From the NCBI GenBank assembly GCA_949294185.1, contig CASFGA010000004.1:248001-312000 (forward strand): a DNA stretch of 64,000 nucleotides, given 5' to 3'. Made by a program: the position numbers and the translations under genes. Source of the DNA: an uncultured Bacteroides sp. (GTDB lineage Bacteria; Bacteroidota; Bacteroidia; Bacteroidales; Bacteroidaceae). The notes under the pieces were generated by a model. That model was not told the origin of the DNA. It did no database searches and saw only the letters and a list, made by a program, of their open reading frames with translations. The number at the start of each line of letters is the position of its first letter. The stretch's first letter is position 1. Of the stretch, positions 17,676-25,832 are shown piece by piece.

Positions 17676-19418
17676 ATGGAAAACGAATTGATCAAACTTT
17701 GCACAGAGAAAGCACAGAAATGGTTGACACCGGCTTATGATGCCGAGACTCAGGCGGAAGTTAAGCGAATGTTGGAGAACCCGGACAAGACAGAGCTGGT
17801 AGATGCTTTTTATAAGGACTTGGAATTCGGAACAGGCGGTCTGCGCGGCATTATGGGTGCAGGAACCAACCGCATGAATATCTATACTGTAGGTGCGGCC
17901 ACTCAAGGTCTGGCCAATTATCTGAACAAATGCTTTGCCGGAAAAGAGGATATTGCAGTTGTCGTAGGGCATGACTGCCGGAACAACAGCCGCAAGTTTG
18001 CTGAAATATCGGCCAATATCTTTTCTGCAAACGGCATTAAGGTTTATCTGTTCGATGATATGCGCCCTACACCGGAGATGTCGTTCGCCATTCGTCATTT
18101 GGGATGCCAGAGCGGAATCAACATAACGGCTTCTCACAATCCTAAAGAATACAATGGATACAAGGCATATTGGGATGATGGTGCGCAAGTATTGGCTCCG
18201 CATGATACGGGAATCATCGATGAGGTAAACAAAATCACATCTGTCGAGGCTATTAAGTTTGAAGGGAACAAGGACTTGATTCAGATCATCGGCAAGGAAA
18301 TAGATGATGAATACCTGCGTCAGGTGCATACGATATCAATCGATCCGGAAGTAATCAAGCGTCAGAAGGATTTGAAGATTGTCTATACTCCTATCCACGG
18401 GACAGGCATGATGTTGATTCCTCAATCTTTGAAGATGTGGGGATTTGAAAATGTGCATTGTGTTCCTGAACAGATGGTGAAGAGCGGGGACTTCCCGACT
18501 GTTGTGTCTCCTAATCCCGAAAATGCAGAGGCGCTGTCTATGGCGATTGCTTTGGCTAAAAGCATTGATGCCGATATCGTGATGGCTTCCGACCCTGATG
18601 CTGACCGCGTGGGAATGGCATGTAAAGACAGTAAAGGGGAGTGGGTGCTGATTAACGGCAACCAGACTTGCCTCATATTCTTGTATTATATCATCAAGAA
18701 CCGGATAGCAATGGGCAAGATGAAGGGCAACGAGTTTATTGTCAAGACCATTGTTACTACAGAACTGATCAAGGCCGTGGCAGACAAGAACCATATCGAG
18801 ATGTATGACTGCTATACGGGATTTAAGTGGATTGCGCGCCAGATACGCCTGAATGAAGGAATCAAGCAGTATATAGGCGGCGGAGAAGAAAGCTATGGCT
18901 TCTTGGCAGAAGACTTTGTCCGCGATAAGGATGCCGTTTCAGCCTGCTCGCTTTTGGCCGAAATCTGTGCCTGGGCTAAGGATCAGGGCAAGACATTGTA
19001 TGATATCTTGATGGATATCTATGTGGAATACGGATTTTCTAAAGAAGTCACTGTAAATGTTGTGAAACCGGGAAAAACCGGCGCCGACGAGATAAAAGCC
19101 ATGATGGATAACTTCCGCGCTTGTCCGCCTAAGGAACTGGGAGGTTCTGAAGTGGTGCTGGTAAAGGATTACAAGACGCTGAAGGCGACTGACAATAAGG
19201 GGAATGTGACTGATCTTGATATGCCGGAAACATCAAATGTATTGCAGTTCTTTACGGCTGACGGTACTAAGATTTCTGTGCGTCCTTCGGGAACGGAGCC
19301 TAAGATTAAGTTCTATATGGAAATCAAGGGTGAAATGCAGTGCCCGAAATGCTATGTGGGAGCGACCGCAGATGCAACTGAGAAGATTGAACTGGTGAAG
19401 AAGTCTTTGGGAATTTAA
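17676..19418 (+). CDS. Phosphoglucomutase/phosphomannomutase family enzyme
   Basis: A 580-residue alpha-D-phosphohexomutase that interconverts hexose 1- and 6-phosphates, feeding nucleotide-sugar and glycogen synthesis. The four family loops are all visible: the phosphoserine loop ITASHNPKEYNGYKAYW, the metal loop DPDADRVG, the sugar loop GGEESYGF and the phosphate loop RPSGTEPKIKFY. The length fits the PgcA-like group. It is probably monocistronic. Preference for glucose or mannose cannot be settled from sequence alone; it could supply mannose 1-phosphate to the guanylyltransferase at 27 kb. Confidence 0.92.
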   Translation: MENELIKLCTEKAQKWLTPAYDAETQAEVKRMLENPDKTELVDAFYKDLEFGTGGLRGIMGAGTNRMNIYTVGAATQGLANYLNKCFAGKEDIAVVVGHDCRNNSRKFAEISANIFSANGIKVYLFDDMRPTPEMSFAIRHLGCQSGINITASHNPKEYNGYKAYWDDGAQVLAPHDTGIIDEVNKITSVEAIKFEGNKDLIQIIGKEIDDEYLRQVHTISIDPEVIKRQKDLKIVYTPIHGTGMMLIPQSLKMWGFENVHCVPEQMVKSGDFPTVVSPNPENAEALSMAIALAKSIDADIVMASDPDADRVGMACKDSKGEWVLINGNQTCLIFLYYIIKNRIAMGKMKGNEFIVKTIVTTELIKAVADKNHIEMYDCYTGFKWIARQIRLNEGIKQYIGGGEESYGFLAEDFVRDKDAVSACSLLAEICAWAKDQGKTLYDILMDIYVEYGFSKEVTVNVVKPGKTGADEIKAMMDNFRACPPKELGGSEVVLVKDYKTLKATDNKGNVTDLDMPETSNVLQFFTADGTKISVRPSGTEPKIKFYMEIKGEMQCPKCYVGATADATEKIELVKKSLGI

Positions 19419-19441
19419 AAAGAAGACTCTTACGCGATACG

Positions 19442-19517
19442 GAAGCCGTGGCCTTTCGCAGGAAACTGCACTTCGGTTGTGAAGTGTGGAATCTGTGAGG
19501 GGGCACGGCTTCTTTTT
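19442..19517 (+). terminator. Structured terminator after the phosphohexomutase gene
   Basis: GAAGCCGTG (19442-19450) pairs with CACGGCTTC (19504-19512), followed by TTTTT. The 53-nt loop contains an inner hairpin CACTTC...GAAGTG. It is an unusually large structure for a terminator. Confidence 0.65.
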
Positions 19518-19684
19518 GCAGGATTGAAAAATTGTATCACCACAGTCAAAAAAAGTTTCTGCCTGTTCATTCCGGCCGTTTTCATGTGCGCGGTTCACAT
19601 TTGCAAACATGGGAATGGGAAAACAGACCGATAATTTTTCTTTATAAAAAATGTTTCGGCGGCTGAGATTTGTTGAAAAATGAT

Positions 19685-19692
19685 TATCTTTG
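19685..19692 (+). promoter_or_regulatory. -7 promoter element for the Nif3-like gene
   Basis: TATCTTTG matches TAnnTTTG; the start codon at 19711 is only 19 bases away, implying a very short leader of about 12 nt. Confidence 0.55.
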
Positions 19693-19710
19693 TGCAAATT
19701 TTCGCGAAAC

Positions 19711-20805
19711 ATGAAAATTAAGGAAGTTTTGAACGCCCTTGAGATGTTCGCGCCTCTGCCTTTGCAGGATGGTTTTGACAATGCCGGACTGCAAGTAGGA
19801 TTGACAGACGCGGAAGTTGCAGGGGCTTTGTTGTGTTTGGATGTAACCGAAGCAGTCATTGATGAAGCGGTTGCGTTGGGTTACAATCTGGTCATATCCC
19901 ATCATCCCCTGATATTTAAAGGATTTAAGTCAATAACCGGGCGTGACTACGTAGAGCGTTGTGTCATGAAAGCCATAAGGAATGACATCGTTGTCTTCTC
20001 GATGCATACCAATTTGGATAATGCGCCGCAGGGGGTCAACTATAAGATGGCGGAAAAGATAGGCTTGAAGAATGTCCGTATATTGGAGCCAAAAGAAAAC
20101 TGTCTGCTGAAGCTGGTGACTTTCGTTCCTGTCAATCATGCCGAAAAGGTGCGTGAAGCCTTGTTTTCGGCAGGGTGCGGATGCATCGGCGGCTACGACT
20201 CTTGCAGCTATAATGTAAGGGGAGACGGCACTTTCCGTGCGGGGGAAGGCACCCGTCCGTATTGCGGAAAAATCGGTGAGCTGCATCAAGAGGCGGAAAC
20301 GCGCATTGAAACGATTCTTCCAGAATACCGTAAGGCGCAAGTTGTGAAGGCTCTGTTGGCCGCCCATCCCTATGAAGAACCTGCATACGACCTGTATCCG
20401 CTGAAGAATTCATGGAGTCAGGCGGGAGCGGGAGTAGTGGGCGAACTGCCGGAAGCTGAAACCGAAACTGATTTTCTGAAAAGGATAAAGAAGCTGTTTG
20501 AAGTAGGATGTGTGAAACATTCCCGGTTGAACGGTCGTTTGATTCAGACCGTGGCGCTCTGTGGCGGGGCAGGAGCATTTCTGCTGCCTAAGGCCGTGGC
20601 CGGACATGCAGATGTCTTCATGACCGGCGAAGTGAGATACCACGATTATTTCAGTTATGAAAACGATATCCTGATTGCTGAAATCGGGCATTATGAAAGT
20701 GAACAATACACGAAAGAGTTACTTTATTCAATCATAAGGGACAAGTTTCCGGCACTGGAGATGCAGATAACCCGTGTCAACACGAATCCCATCAAATATT
20801 TATAA
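19711..20805 (+). CDS. Nif3-like dinuclear metal centre protein
   Basis: A 364-residue member of the Nif3/YbgI/DUF34 family. These form hexamers with two metal ions per subunit; some act as GTP cyclohydrolase I type 1-like or other hydrolases, and the in vivo role is unsettled. Metal-binding motifs visible are SHHPLIFKG, HTNLDNAPQG and, near the end, TGEVRYHDYFSYE and GHYESE. The middle insertion (CYYS-like PII-related domain, about residues 125-235) is typical of the long family form. The start at 19711 begins the conserved MKIKEVLNALE. The zinc-ribbon gene starts 5 bases after the stop, so the two are co-transcribed. Confidence 0.9.
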   Translation: MKIKEVLNALEMFAPLPLQDGFDNAGLQVGLTDAEVAGALLCLDVTEAVIDEAVALGYNLVISHHPLIFKGFKSITGRDYVERCVMKAIRNDIVVFSMHTNLDNAPQGVNYKMAEKIGLKNVRILEPKENCLLKLVTFVPVNHAEKVREALFSAGCGCIGGYDSCSYNVRGDGTFRAGEGTRPYCGKIGELHQEAETRIETILPEYRKAQVVKALLAAHPYEEPAYDLYPLKNSWSQAGAGVVGELPEAETETDFLKRIKKLFEVGCVKHSRLNGRLIQTVALCGGAGAFLLPKAVAGHADVFMTGEVRYHDYFSYENDILIAEIGHYESEQYTKELLYSIIRDKFPALEMQITRVNTNPIKYL

Positions 20806-20810
20806 GAACT

Positions 20811-21602
20811 ATGGCTAAAGAAGCAAAGAAAGATCCAAGTGAATTGAGTGTGGAAGAAAAGCTGAAGGCTTTATATCAGTTGCAGACGATGCTGTCTGAA
20901 ATCGACAAGATCAAGACCTTAAGAGGTGAGCTGCCTCTTGAAGTGCAGGATCTGGAAGATGAAGTTACAGGTTTGAGCACACGAATCGAGAAGATTAAAG
21001 GTGAAATCAGCGAGCTGAAAACCAACGTTTCAAAGAAAAAGATAGAGATAGAGGCTGCCAAGACTTCTATCGAAAAGTATAAAGAACAGCAGGACAACGT
21101 GCGCAACAACCGCGAATATGATGTATTGACGAAGGAAATCGAATTCCAGACTTTGGAAGTGGAGCTGTGTGAAAAGCGCATCAAGGAATTTACCGCCTCC
21201 ATCCAGGCTAAGGAAGAGGAAATCGAAAAGAGTACACTTGCCCTGGAAGAAAGACAGAAAGACCTGGAGGTGAAGAAGAATGAGCTTGATGAAATCATTT
21301 CCGAAACCAAGCAGGAGGAGGAAAAGCTGAGAGAAAAGGCCAAAGCTTTGGAAACGACCATCGAGCCGCGTCTGCTTCAGGCTTTCAAGCGTATTCGCAA
21401 AAATTCGCGTAACGGATTGGGGATTACTTACGTGCAGCGCGATGCCTGCGGAGGCTGCTTCAACAAGATTCCGCCTCAGAAGCAGCTGGATATCCGCATG
21501 CGTAAAAAGATTATCGTTTGTGAATATTGCGGACGTATCATGATCGACCCGGAACTGGCAGGCGTTACCGTGGAAAAGCATCTTGAGACGAAGACCAAAT
21601 AA
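20811..21602 (+). CDS. Coiled-coil protein with C4 zinc ribbon
   Basis: A 263-residue cytosolic protein. Residues 25-185 are an almost unbroken Lys/Glu-rich coiled coil, followed by a C-terminal zinc ribbon with CGGCF and CEYCGR (CxxC pairs, residues 215-245). This is the CT398/C4-type zinc ribbon family (formerly DUF164), which is widely paired with Nif3-like genes, as here. CT398 homologues have been linked to sigma-54 and secretion in Chlamydia, but the function in Bacteroidales is not known. Confidence 0.85.
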   Translation: MAKEAKKDPSELSVEEKLKALYQLQTMLSEIDKIKTLRGELPLEVQDLEDEVTGLSTRIEKIKGEISELKTNVSKKKIEIEAAKTSIEKYKEQQDNVRNNREYDVLTKEIEFQTLEVELCEKRIKEFTASIQAKEEEIEKSTLALEERQKDLEVKKNELDEIISETKQEEEKLREKAKALETTIEPRLLQAFKRIRKNSRNGLGITYVQRDACGGCFNKIPPQKQLDIRMRKKIIVCEYCGRIMIDPELAGVTVEKHLETKTK

Positions 21603-21629
21603 CGGTATCTTTATCATATTGGGAACAGG

Positions 21630-21667
21630 ACAAATCCCTCTGGAATGTGTTTTCCGGGGGGATTTGT
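21630..21667 (+). terminator. Terminator after the zinc-ribbon gene
   Basis: ACAAATCCC with continuation pairs with GGGATTTGT; CTTTTAAT follows. Confidence 0.8.
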
Positions 21668-21683
21668 CTTTTAATATCATGCG

Positions 21684-22142
21684 TCACAATTCAGAAAACA
21701 TCGGTATGTGCGGAAGAAAAGTGTATGAATTGTTGGTATAGTCGATGCGGCAACAGTAGTGGCTGATGCCGTTGGTAACAATCAGATAGTCCACATGAAG
21801 CACAATATTATAGCGCGTTATTTGGTCGAACACGGCTTGGGTAATCTCCACGGCAGGAGCCTTGTATTCAACAATCATCCGTGCTTTCAGCTCGCGGTCG
21901 TATAACACCGTGTCGCAACGTCTTTTGCAGCCGTTCAGACATACTTGAACCTCATTGGCGAGCAGTCCCGCAGGATATCCCTTATGTTCCACCAGTAGAT
22001 GGACAAAATGTTGTCTGACCCATTCTTCGGGAGTGAGGGCGACATATTTTTTTCTTAATATATCGAAAATAAATTTTTTCCCTTTCCTTACATTGATTTT
22101 ATAAGGATAAGAAGGCAGGTTTAATGCTGAGTTTTCGTACAT
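21684..22142 (-). CDS. Orphan type I restriction HsdR N-terminal-like nuclease-fold protein
   Basis: A 152-residue protein of the HSDR_N_2 type. It keeps a PD-(D/E)xK nuclease core: Glu64, Asp77 (KRRCDTVLYD) and Glu92-Tyr-Lys94 (MIVEYKAP). A QxxxQ-like segment (AVFDQITRYN) follows, as in HsdR N-terminal domains. No methylase, specificity or helicase gene is nearby, so this is not a restriction system by itself; stand-alone copies are common in Bacteroidales and their role is unknown. The start MYENSALNLPSYPYKINVRKG agrees with the -7 element at 22174-22167. The frame extends further upstream, but that part runs through the promoter and antisense to AMP nucleosidase. Confidence 0.8.
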   Translation of the reverse strand: MYENSALNLPSYPYKINVRKGKKFIFDILRKKYVALTPEEWVRQHFVHLLVEHKGYPAGLLANEVQVCLNGCKRRCDTVLYDRELKARMIVEYKAPAVEITQAVFDQITRYNIVLHVDYLIVTNGISHYCCRIDYTNNSYTFLPHIPMFSEL

Positions 22143-22145
22143 TTG
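22138..22145 (+). promoter_or_regulatory. -7 promoter element for AMP nucleosidase
   Basis: TACATTTG matches TAnnTTTG on the plus strand. It overlaps the start codon of the divergent nuclease-fold gene. Confidence 0.5.
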
Positions 22146-22166
22146 CAGTGATTGAAATTGCTCATG

Positions 22167-22174
22167 CAAAAATA
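22167..22174 (-). promoter_or_regulatory. -7 promoter element for the nuclease-fold gene
   Basis: CAAAAATA on the plus strand reads TATTTTTG on the minus strand, 24 bases before the start codon at 22142. Confidence 0.5.
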
Positions 22175-22184
22175 CAAAAAGATG

Positions 22185-22961
22185 ATGAAAACAAAAGAGG
22201 AAATCGTAGCAAACTGGCTTCCCCGATATACCAGGCGCAAACTGGAGGATTTCGGTGAATATATACTGCTTACCAATTTCAACAAATATGTCGAGATATT
22301 CGCCGAGCAGTTTGATGTCCCTATATTGGGGCGGGATGCCAATATGATTTCCGCTCATGCCGAAGGCATTACGATGATTAACTTTGGCATGGGCAGTCCG
22401 AACGCCGCTATCATCATGGATTTGCTGAGTGCAGTCCATCCCAAAGCATGCCTGTTTCTGGGAAAATGTGGGGGGATAGACAAGAAAAACCAGATAGGGG
22501 ACTTGATTCTTCCAATAGCGGCCATCCGCGGAGAAGGGACATCCAATGATTATTATCCGCCGGAAGTCCCTGCACTGCCTGCATTCATGCTGCAGCGTGC
22601 GGTTTCTTCCGCCATTCGCAATCATTCACGCGACTATTGGACTGGCACTGTCTACACGACAAACCGCCGTATATGGGAGCACGACGAATCGTTCAAAGAT
22701 TATGTCCTGAAAACACGGGCCATGGCGGTGGACATGGAAACGGCCACGCTTTTCATAACCGGTTTTGCCAATCATATTCCTACAGGAGCCTTGCTGCTTG
22801 TGTCCGACCAGCCGATGATTCCCGAAGGCATAAAGACGGAGCAGAGTGATACGATGGTGACGCAACGCTACGTATATGAGCATGTGGAGATAGGCATCGA
22901 CGCACTGCGCATGATTATTGAAGAGAAGAGAACTGTAAAACATCTGAAATTCGACTGGTAG
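22185..22961 (+). CDS. amn: AMP nucleosidase
   Basis: A 258-residue enzyme of the purine nucleoside phosphorylase superfamily, in the short form annotated as AMP nucleosidase in Bacteroides. It splits AMP into adenine and ribose 5-phosphate. Family signs are FGMGSPNAAIIMDLL, the ligand loop FLGKCGG, and the base/ribose pocket VDMETATLF. The start MKTKEEIVANWLPRYT is chosen from family resemblance; in-frame ATG codons at 22164 and 22182 are alternatives. holA begins 6 bases after its stop. Confidence 0.85.
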   Translation: MKTKEEIVANWLPRYTRRKLEDFGEYILLTNFNKYVEIFAEQFDVPILGRDANMISAHAEGITMINFGMGSPNAAIIMDLLSAVHPKACLFLGKCGGIDKKNQIGDLILPIAAIRGEGTSNDYYPPEVPALPAFMLQRAVSSAIRNHSRDYWTGTVYTTNRRIWEHDESFKDYVLKTRAMAVDMETATLFITGFANHIPTGALLLVSDQPMIPEGIKTEQSDTMVTQRYVYEHVEIGIDALRMIIEEKRTVKHLKFDW

Positions 22962-22967
22962 ACTCTT

Positions 22968-23984
22968 ATGGCAAAAGATATCACTTACGAAGAAATCATA
23001 CGGAATCTGAGAAACAAGGTCTATTCACCTGTTTATTTTCTGATGGGGGAAGAGGATTATTATATCGATCGCATTGCCGACTATATCGCGGATATCGTTC
23101 TGACGGAAACGGAAAAGGAGTTTAACCTGACGGTGCTGTATGGTTCGGATGTGGATATTGCGACAATAGTCAACACGGCAAGACGTTATCCGATGATGTC
23201 GGAGCACCAGGTTGTCGTAATCAAAGAAGCGCAGAATTTGAGGAATTGGGACGGACTGGTTCATTACCTCCAGAAGCCTTTGAACTCCACGATTCTTGTC
23301 GTATGCTACAAGCATGGAGTAATAGACCGGCGGAAAAAACTGGCGGCTGAATTGGAAAAGAGCGGAATTCTCTTTGAGTCGAAGAAGCTAAAGGAAAGCC
23401 AACTGCCCGGATTCATTGCTTCATATCTGAAGCGCAGGCAGGTGGAGATAGAGCCGAAAGCTTCGGAAATGATGGCTGAGTTTGTAGGGGCCGATTTGAA
23501 CAGGATGGCGGGAGAACTGGAAAAGCTGATTATTGCACTTCCTGTCGGTAAAAAGCGCATTACTCCGGAGCAAATCGAACGGAATATAGGCATCAGCAAG
23601 GATTATAATAACTTTGAATTGCGCAATGCGGTCGTAATGAAAGATGTGGCAAAAGCCAATCAGATAATAAAATATTTCGAGGAAAATCCCAGAAACAATC
23701 CTTTGCAAGTGACGCTTGCTGTATTGTTCAATTTTTTTGCCAACCTGATGTTGGCGTATTATGCGCCAGACAAATCGGATAGAGGAATAGCCGAGCAGTT
23801 GGGGCTTCGTTCTCCCTGGCAGGCTAAAGATTATGAAATCGCGATGAAGCGGTATTCGGGGGTAAAGGTGATGCAGATAATAAAGGCTGTCCGTCTTTGT
23901 GACGCTAAGTCAAAAGGTGTAGGCAATTCTTCTATCACCGACGGAGAGCTTCTTCGCGAATTGATTTATTTCATTTTTCATTGA
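22968..23984 (+). CDS. holA: DNA polymerase III subunit delta
   Basis: The 338-residue delta subunit of the clamp loader, which opens the beta sliding clamp. The N-terminal PVYFLMGEEDYYIDRIADYI is typical (the equivalent of the Walker A-like region without catalysis), and the C-terminal collar domain (residues 215-338) carries NPLQVTLAVLFNFF and LLRELIYFIFH. Length fits the family. It is probably co-transcribed with amn and ends at the hairpin at 24038. Confidence 0.92.
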   Translation: MAKDITYEEIIRNLRNKVYSPVYFLMGEEDYYIDRIADYIADIVLTETEKEFNLTVLYGSDVDIATIVNTARRYPMMSEHQVVVIKEAQNLRNWDGLVHYLQKPLNSTILVVCYKHGVIDRRKKLAAELEKSGILFESKKLKESQLPGFIASYLKRRQVEIEPKASEMMAEFVGADLNRMAGELEKLIIALPVGKKRITPEQIERNIGISKDYNNFELRNAVVMKDVAKANQIIKYFEENPRNNPLQVTLAVLFNFFANLMLAYYAPDKSDRGIAEQLGLRSPWQAKDYEIAMKRYSGVKVMQIIKAVRLCDAKSKGVGNSSITDGELLRELIYFIFH

Positions 23985-24037
23985 TTCCAATCAAGTATAT
24001 TCCAAAGATTATTTCTTTCAGATACAAAAAGCATATC

Positions 24038-24082
24038 GCATCATCTTATAATACAAATGTATAACAAGATGATGCGTTTTTT
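24038..24082 (+). terminator. Terminator of holA
   Basis: GCATCATCTT (24038-24047) pairs with AAGATGATGC (24066-24075), then GTTTTTTAT. The loop itself is the palindrome ATACAAATGTAT. Confidence 0.8.
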
Positions 24083-24513
24083 ATATCTGTATACTTGCTC
24101 TGCTTTACAAGCGTACATCTTTTGTGTTTATGTATACAAATGTGAAGCATAAAGGATAAGAAAAACTTTTGTCAATAGCGATGCTTACAGATGTAAATGT
24201 ATATATATTATTCTGTATATATCAAGACATAAACATAAGTATTTCAGTAATTTATATTGCAAATTTAAATTTGTGTTTTAATCCTTTCCCGGCAATGATC
24301 TTATATAATAGAATAAGACTTGCATAAGAAGATAAAAAAATTATTATAGTAATCAAAACCAATTATATACATGGAAAAACAAAAGTTTTGCTATAATCAT
24401 ATCCCTGTCTGTATAATTGTAAAATATAGAAATGTAATATAGACCTCATCTGTTTTATACAGATGTAAATTTCATTTCTGTATAGAACATTTGCATTTGT
24501 CCGTTTTTGTTTA

Positions 24514-24521
24514 TACATTTG
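24514..24521 (+). promoter_or_regulatory. -7 element of the XRE regulator, inside an operator-like site
   Basis: TACATTTG matches TAnnTTTG; TTTG at 24490-24493 is a -33 candidate with 20-bp spacing. The element lies within the palindrome copy 24513-24524. Confidence 0.55.
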
Positions 24522-24549
24522 TCAAGTGAAACATTTTATACACATGTAA

Positions 24550-24969
24550 ATGAAAGATCGGATTATACAGATAATACAGAAAGAAGGCTTGTCCAATGCG
24601 GAATTTGCAGAGCGAATAGGAGTTTCTGTTTCCTCATTGTCACATATATTCAATGGCCGCAACAATCCAAGCTTAGACTTGGTCATGCGCATTCATAAAG
24701 CATGTCCGTATGTCAATCTGAACTGGCTGCTTTATGGTGAGGGACAAATGGAGGATAAGAAACCGACAGGCAGTGCTCCCGATTTGTTTTCACAATTTTC
24801 GGAAGAGCCGAAAATGGCGGAGAAAGTTGCGCCAGTCACAGCAGAATCGCGCATAGAGAGCGTTATCCAACCAGAAATCAGGTATATAGAAAAACCCCAA
24901 CCTAAAATTACAGAGATAAGAATCTTTTTCGACAATGGCACTTATGAGATTTTTAAGCCTGAAAAATAA
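24550..24969 (+). CDS. XRE-type helix-turn-helix regulator
   Basis: A 139-residue DNA-binding protein. Residues 4-65 are a Cro/CI-type HTH (LSNAEFAERIGVSVSSLSHI, recognition helix near SSLSHIFNGRNNPS), ending in the WLLYGEGQM segment common in Bacteroidetes and phage-like repressors. A flexible Pro/Glu-rich middle follows, then a short conserved tail (EIRIFFDNGTYEIFKPEK). No peptidase or sensor domain is visible. The dense palindromes upstream and over its promoter point to self-repression. Target genes beyond itself are unknown; no phage or toxin genes are adjacent. Confidence 0.82.
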   Translation: MKDRIIQIIQKEGLSNAEFAERIGVSVSSLSHIFNGRNNPSLDLVMRIHKACPYVNLNWLLYGEGQMEDKKPTGSAPDLFSQFSEEPKMAEKVAPVTAESRIESVIQPEIRYIEKPQPKITEIRIFFDNGTYEIFKPEK

Positions 24970-25022
24970 GAAACGGATTGTTTATTTGATGTTTGGGATT
25001 CCATAGATATTCAGCAAATTCG

Positions 25023-25030
25023 TATCTTTG
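25023..25030 (+). promoter_or_regulatory. -7 promoter element of pyrK-pyrD
   Basis: TATCTTTG matches TAnnTTTG, 28 bases before the pyrK start. Confidence 0.6.
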
Positions 25031-25058
25031 CATTCTGAAAAGGTTTACTCAATTTTAT

Positions 25059-25832
25059 ATGAAGAAATATATCTTAGATTTGACTGTGGCTGAAAACGTT
25101 CGTTTGAACGCCAATTATGTGCTTCTCAAGTTGACTCAACCGGAGCCGTTGCCGGAAATGTTGCCGGGACAATTTGCCGAAATTCGTGTTGACGGCTCCG
25201 CCACGACATTTTTGCGGCGTCCGATTTCCATTAATTATGTGGACCGGAAAGCAAATGAAGTGTGGTTTCTTATTCAATTGGTAGGTGACGGCACCCGCAA
25301 ACTGGCTGAAAGCCAGAAGGGTGATGTGATAAATGTCATATTGCCGCTTGGCAATGGATTTTCCATCCCGGAAGGCTCTGATAAGAGAGTGCTGTTGGTG
25401 GGCGGTGGTGTCGGGACAGCTCCCATGCTTTATTTGGGAGAAATCTTACAGCAACATTGCAAACCGACTTTTCTGTTGGGGGCACGTTCGGAGGGCGACT
25501 TGCTGCAATTGGATTCTTTTAAGGCTAAAGGAGAAGTCTATGTTACGACTGAAGACGGAAGCCTCGGTGAAAAAGGCTATGTAACCATGCACAGCATTCT
25601 AAAAGAAAGAAGATTTGATATGATTTACGCATGCGGTCCGAAGCCTATGATGATGGCGGTTGCCCAATATGCCCGCGCAAATGGGATAGAATGTGAAGTC
25701 TCGCTGGAAAATAAAATGGCATGTGGCGTGGGAGCCTGCCTGTGCTGCGTGGAAAACACAAAAGAAGGCCATGTATGTGTATGTAAAGAAGGTCCTGTAT
25801 TCAATATAAAGAAATTGTTATGGCAGATTTAA
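25059..25832 (+). CDS. pyrK: Dihydroorotate dehydrogenase electron transfer subunit
   Basis: The 257-residue PyrK subunit (FAD and [2Fe-2S]) passes electrons from PyrD to NAD+ in pyrimidine synthesis. The FAD motif [11 protein letters not shown] (near residue 50), the NAD site [10 protein letters not shown] and the C-terminal cysteine cluster ([10 protein letters not shown] and HVCVC) are present. The start [14 protein letters not shown] fits the family and the -7 element; an in-frame start at 24993 lies upstream of the promoter. The end overlaps pyrD by 13 bases, indicating translational coupling. Confidence 0.94.
   Translation: MKKYILDLTVAENVRLNANYVLLKLTQPEPLPEMLPGQFAEIRVDGSATTFLRRPISINYVDRKANEVWFLIQLVGDGTRKLAESQKGDVINVILPLGNGFSIPEGSDKRVLLVGGGVGTAPMLYLGEILQQHCKPTFLLGARSEGDLLQLDSFKAKGEVYVTTEDGSLGEKGYVTMHSILKERRFDMIYACGPKPMMMAVAQYARANGIECEVSLENKMACGVGACLCCVENTKEGHVCVCKEGPVFNIKKLLWQI

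Larger units (their letters stand above)
23985..24549. promoter_or_regulatory. AT-rich gap with a repeated 12-bp palindrome, likely operator array
   Basis: This 565-bp gap has no gene but contains at least seven matches to ATACAnnTGTAA: 24051-24062, 24134-24145, 24185-24196, 24426-24437, 24457-24468, 24513-24524 and 24538-24549, with a weaker copy at 24105-24116. One copy lies in the holA terminator loop, one overlaps the -7 element of the downstream regulator, and the last abuts its start codon. A 14-bp palindrome CAAATTTAAATTTG (24260-24273) carries a TAnnTTTG element on each strand. The likely reading is autoregulation by the XRE protein (inference). Confidence 0.6.

Noticed and set aside
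21684..22142. Restriction-modification or defence system
   Set aside because: Only one HsdR-N-like domain is present; flanking genes are amn, holA and a zinc-ribbon protein, all housekeeping.
22143..22625. Upstream extension of the minus-strand nuclease-fold gene to 22625
   Set aside because: The extension is antisense to AMP nucleosidase and lies upstream of the -7 element at 22174; the conserved protein starts at 22142.
24550..24969. Phage repressor or toxin-antitoxin antitoxin
   Set aside because: The HTH type would fit, but no phage, integrase or toxin gene lies within several kilobases on either side.
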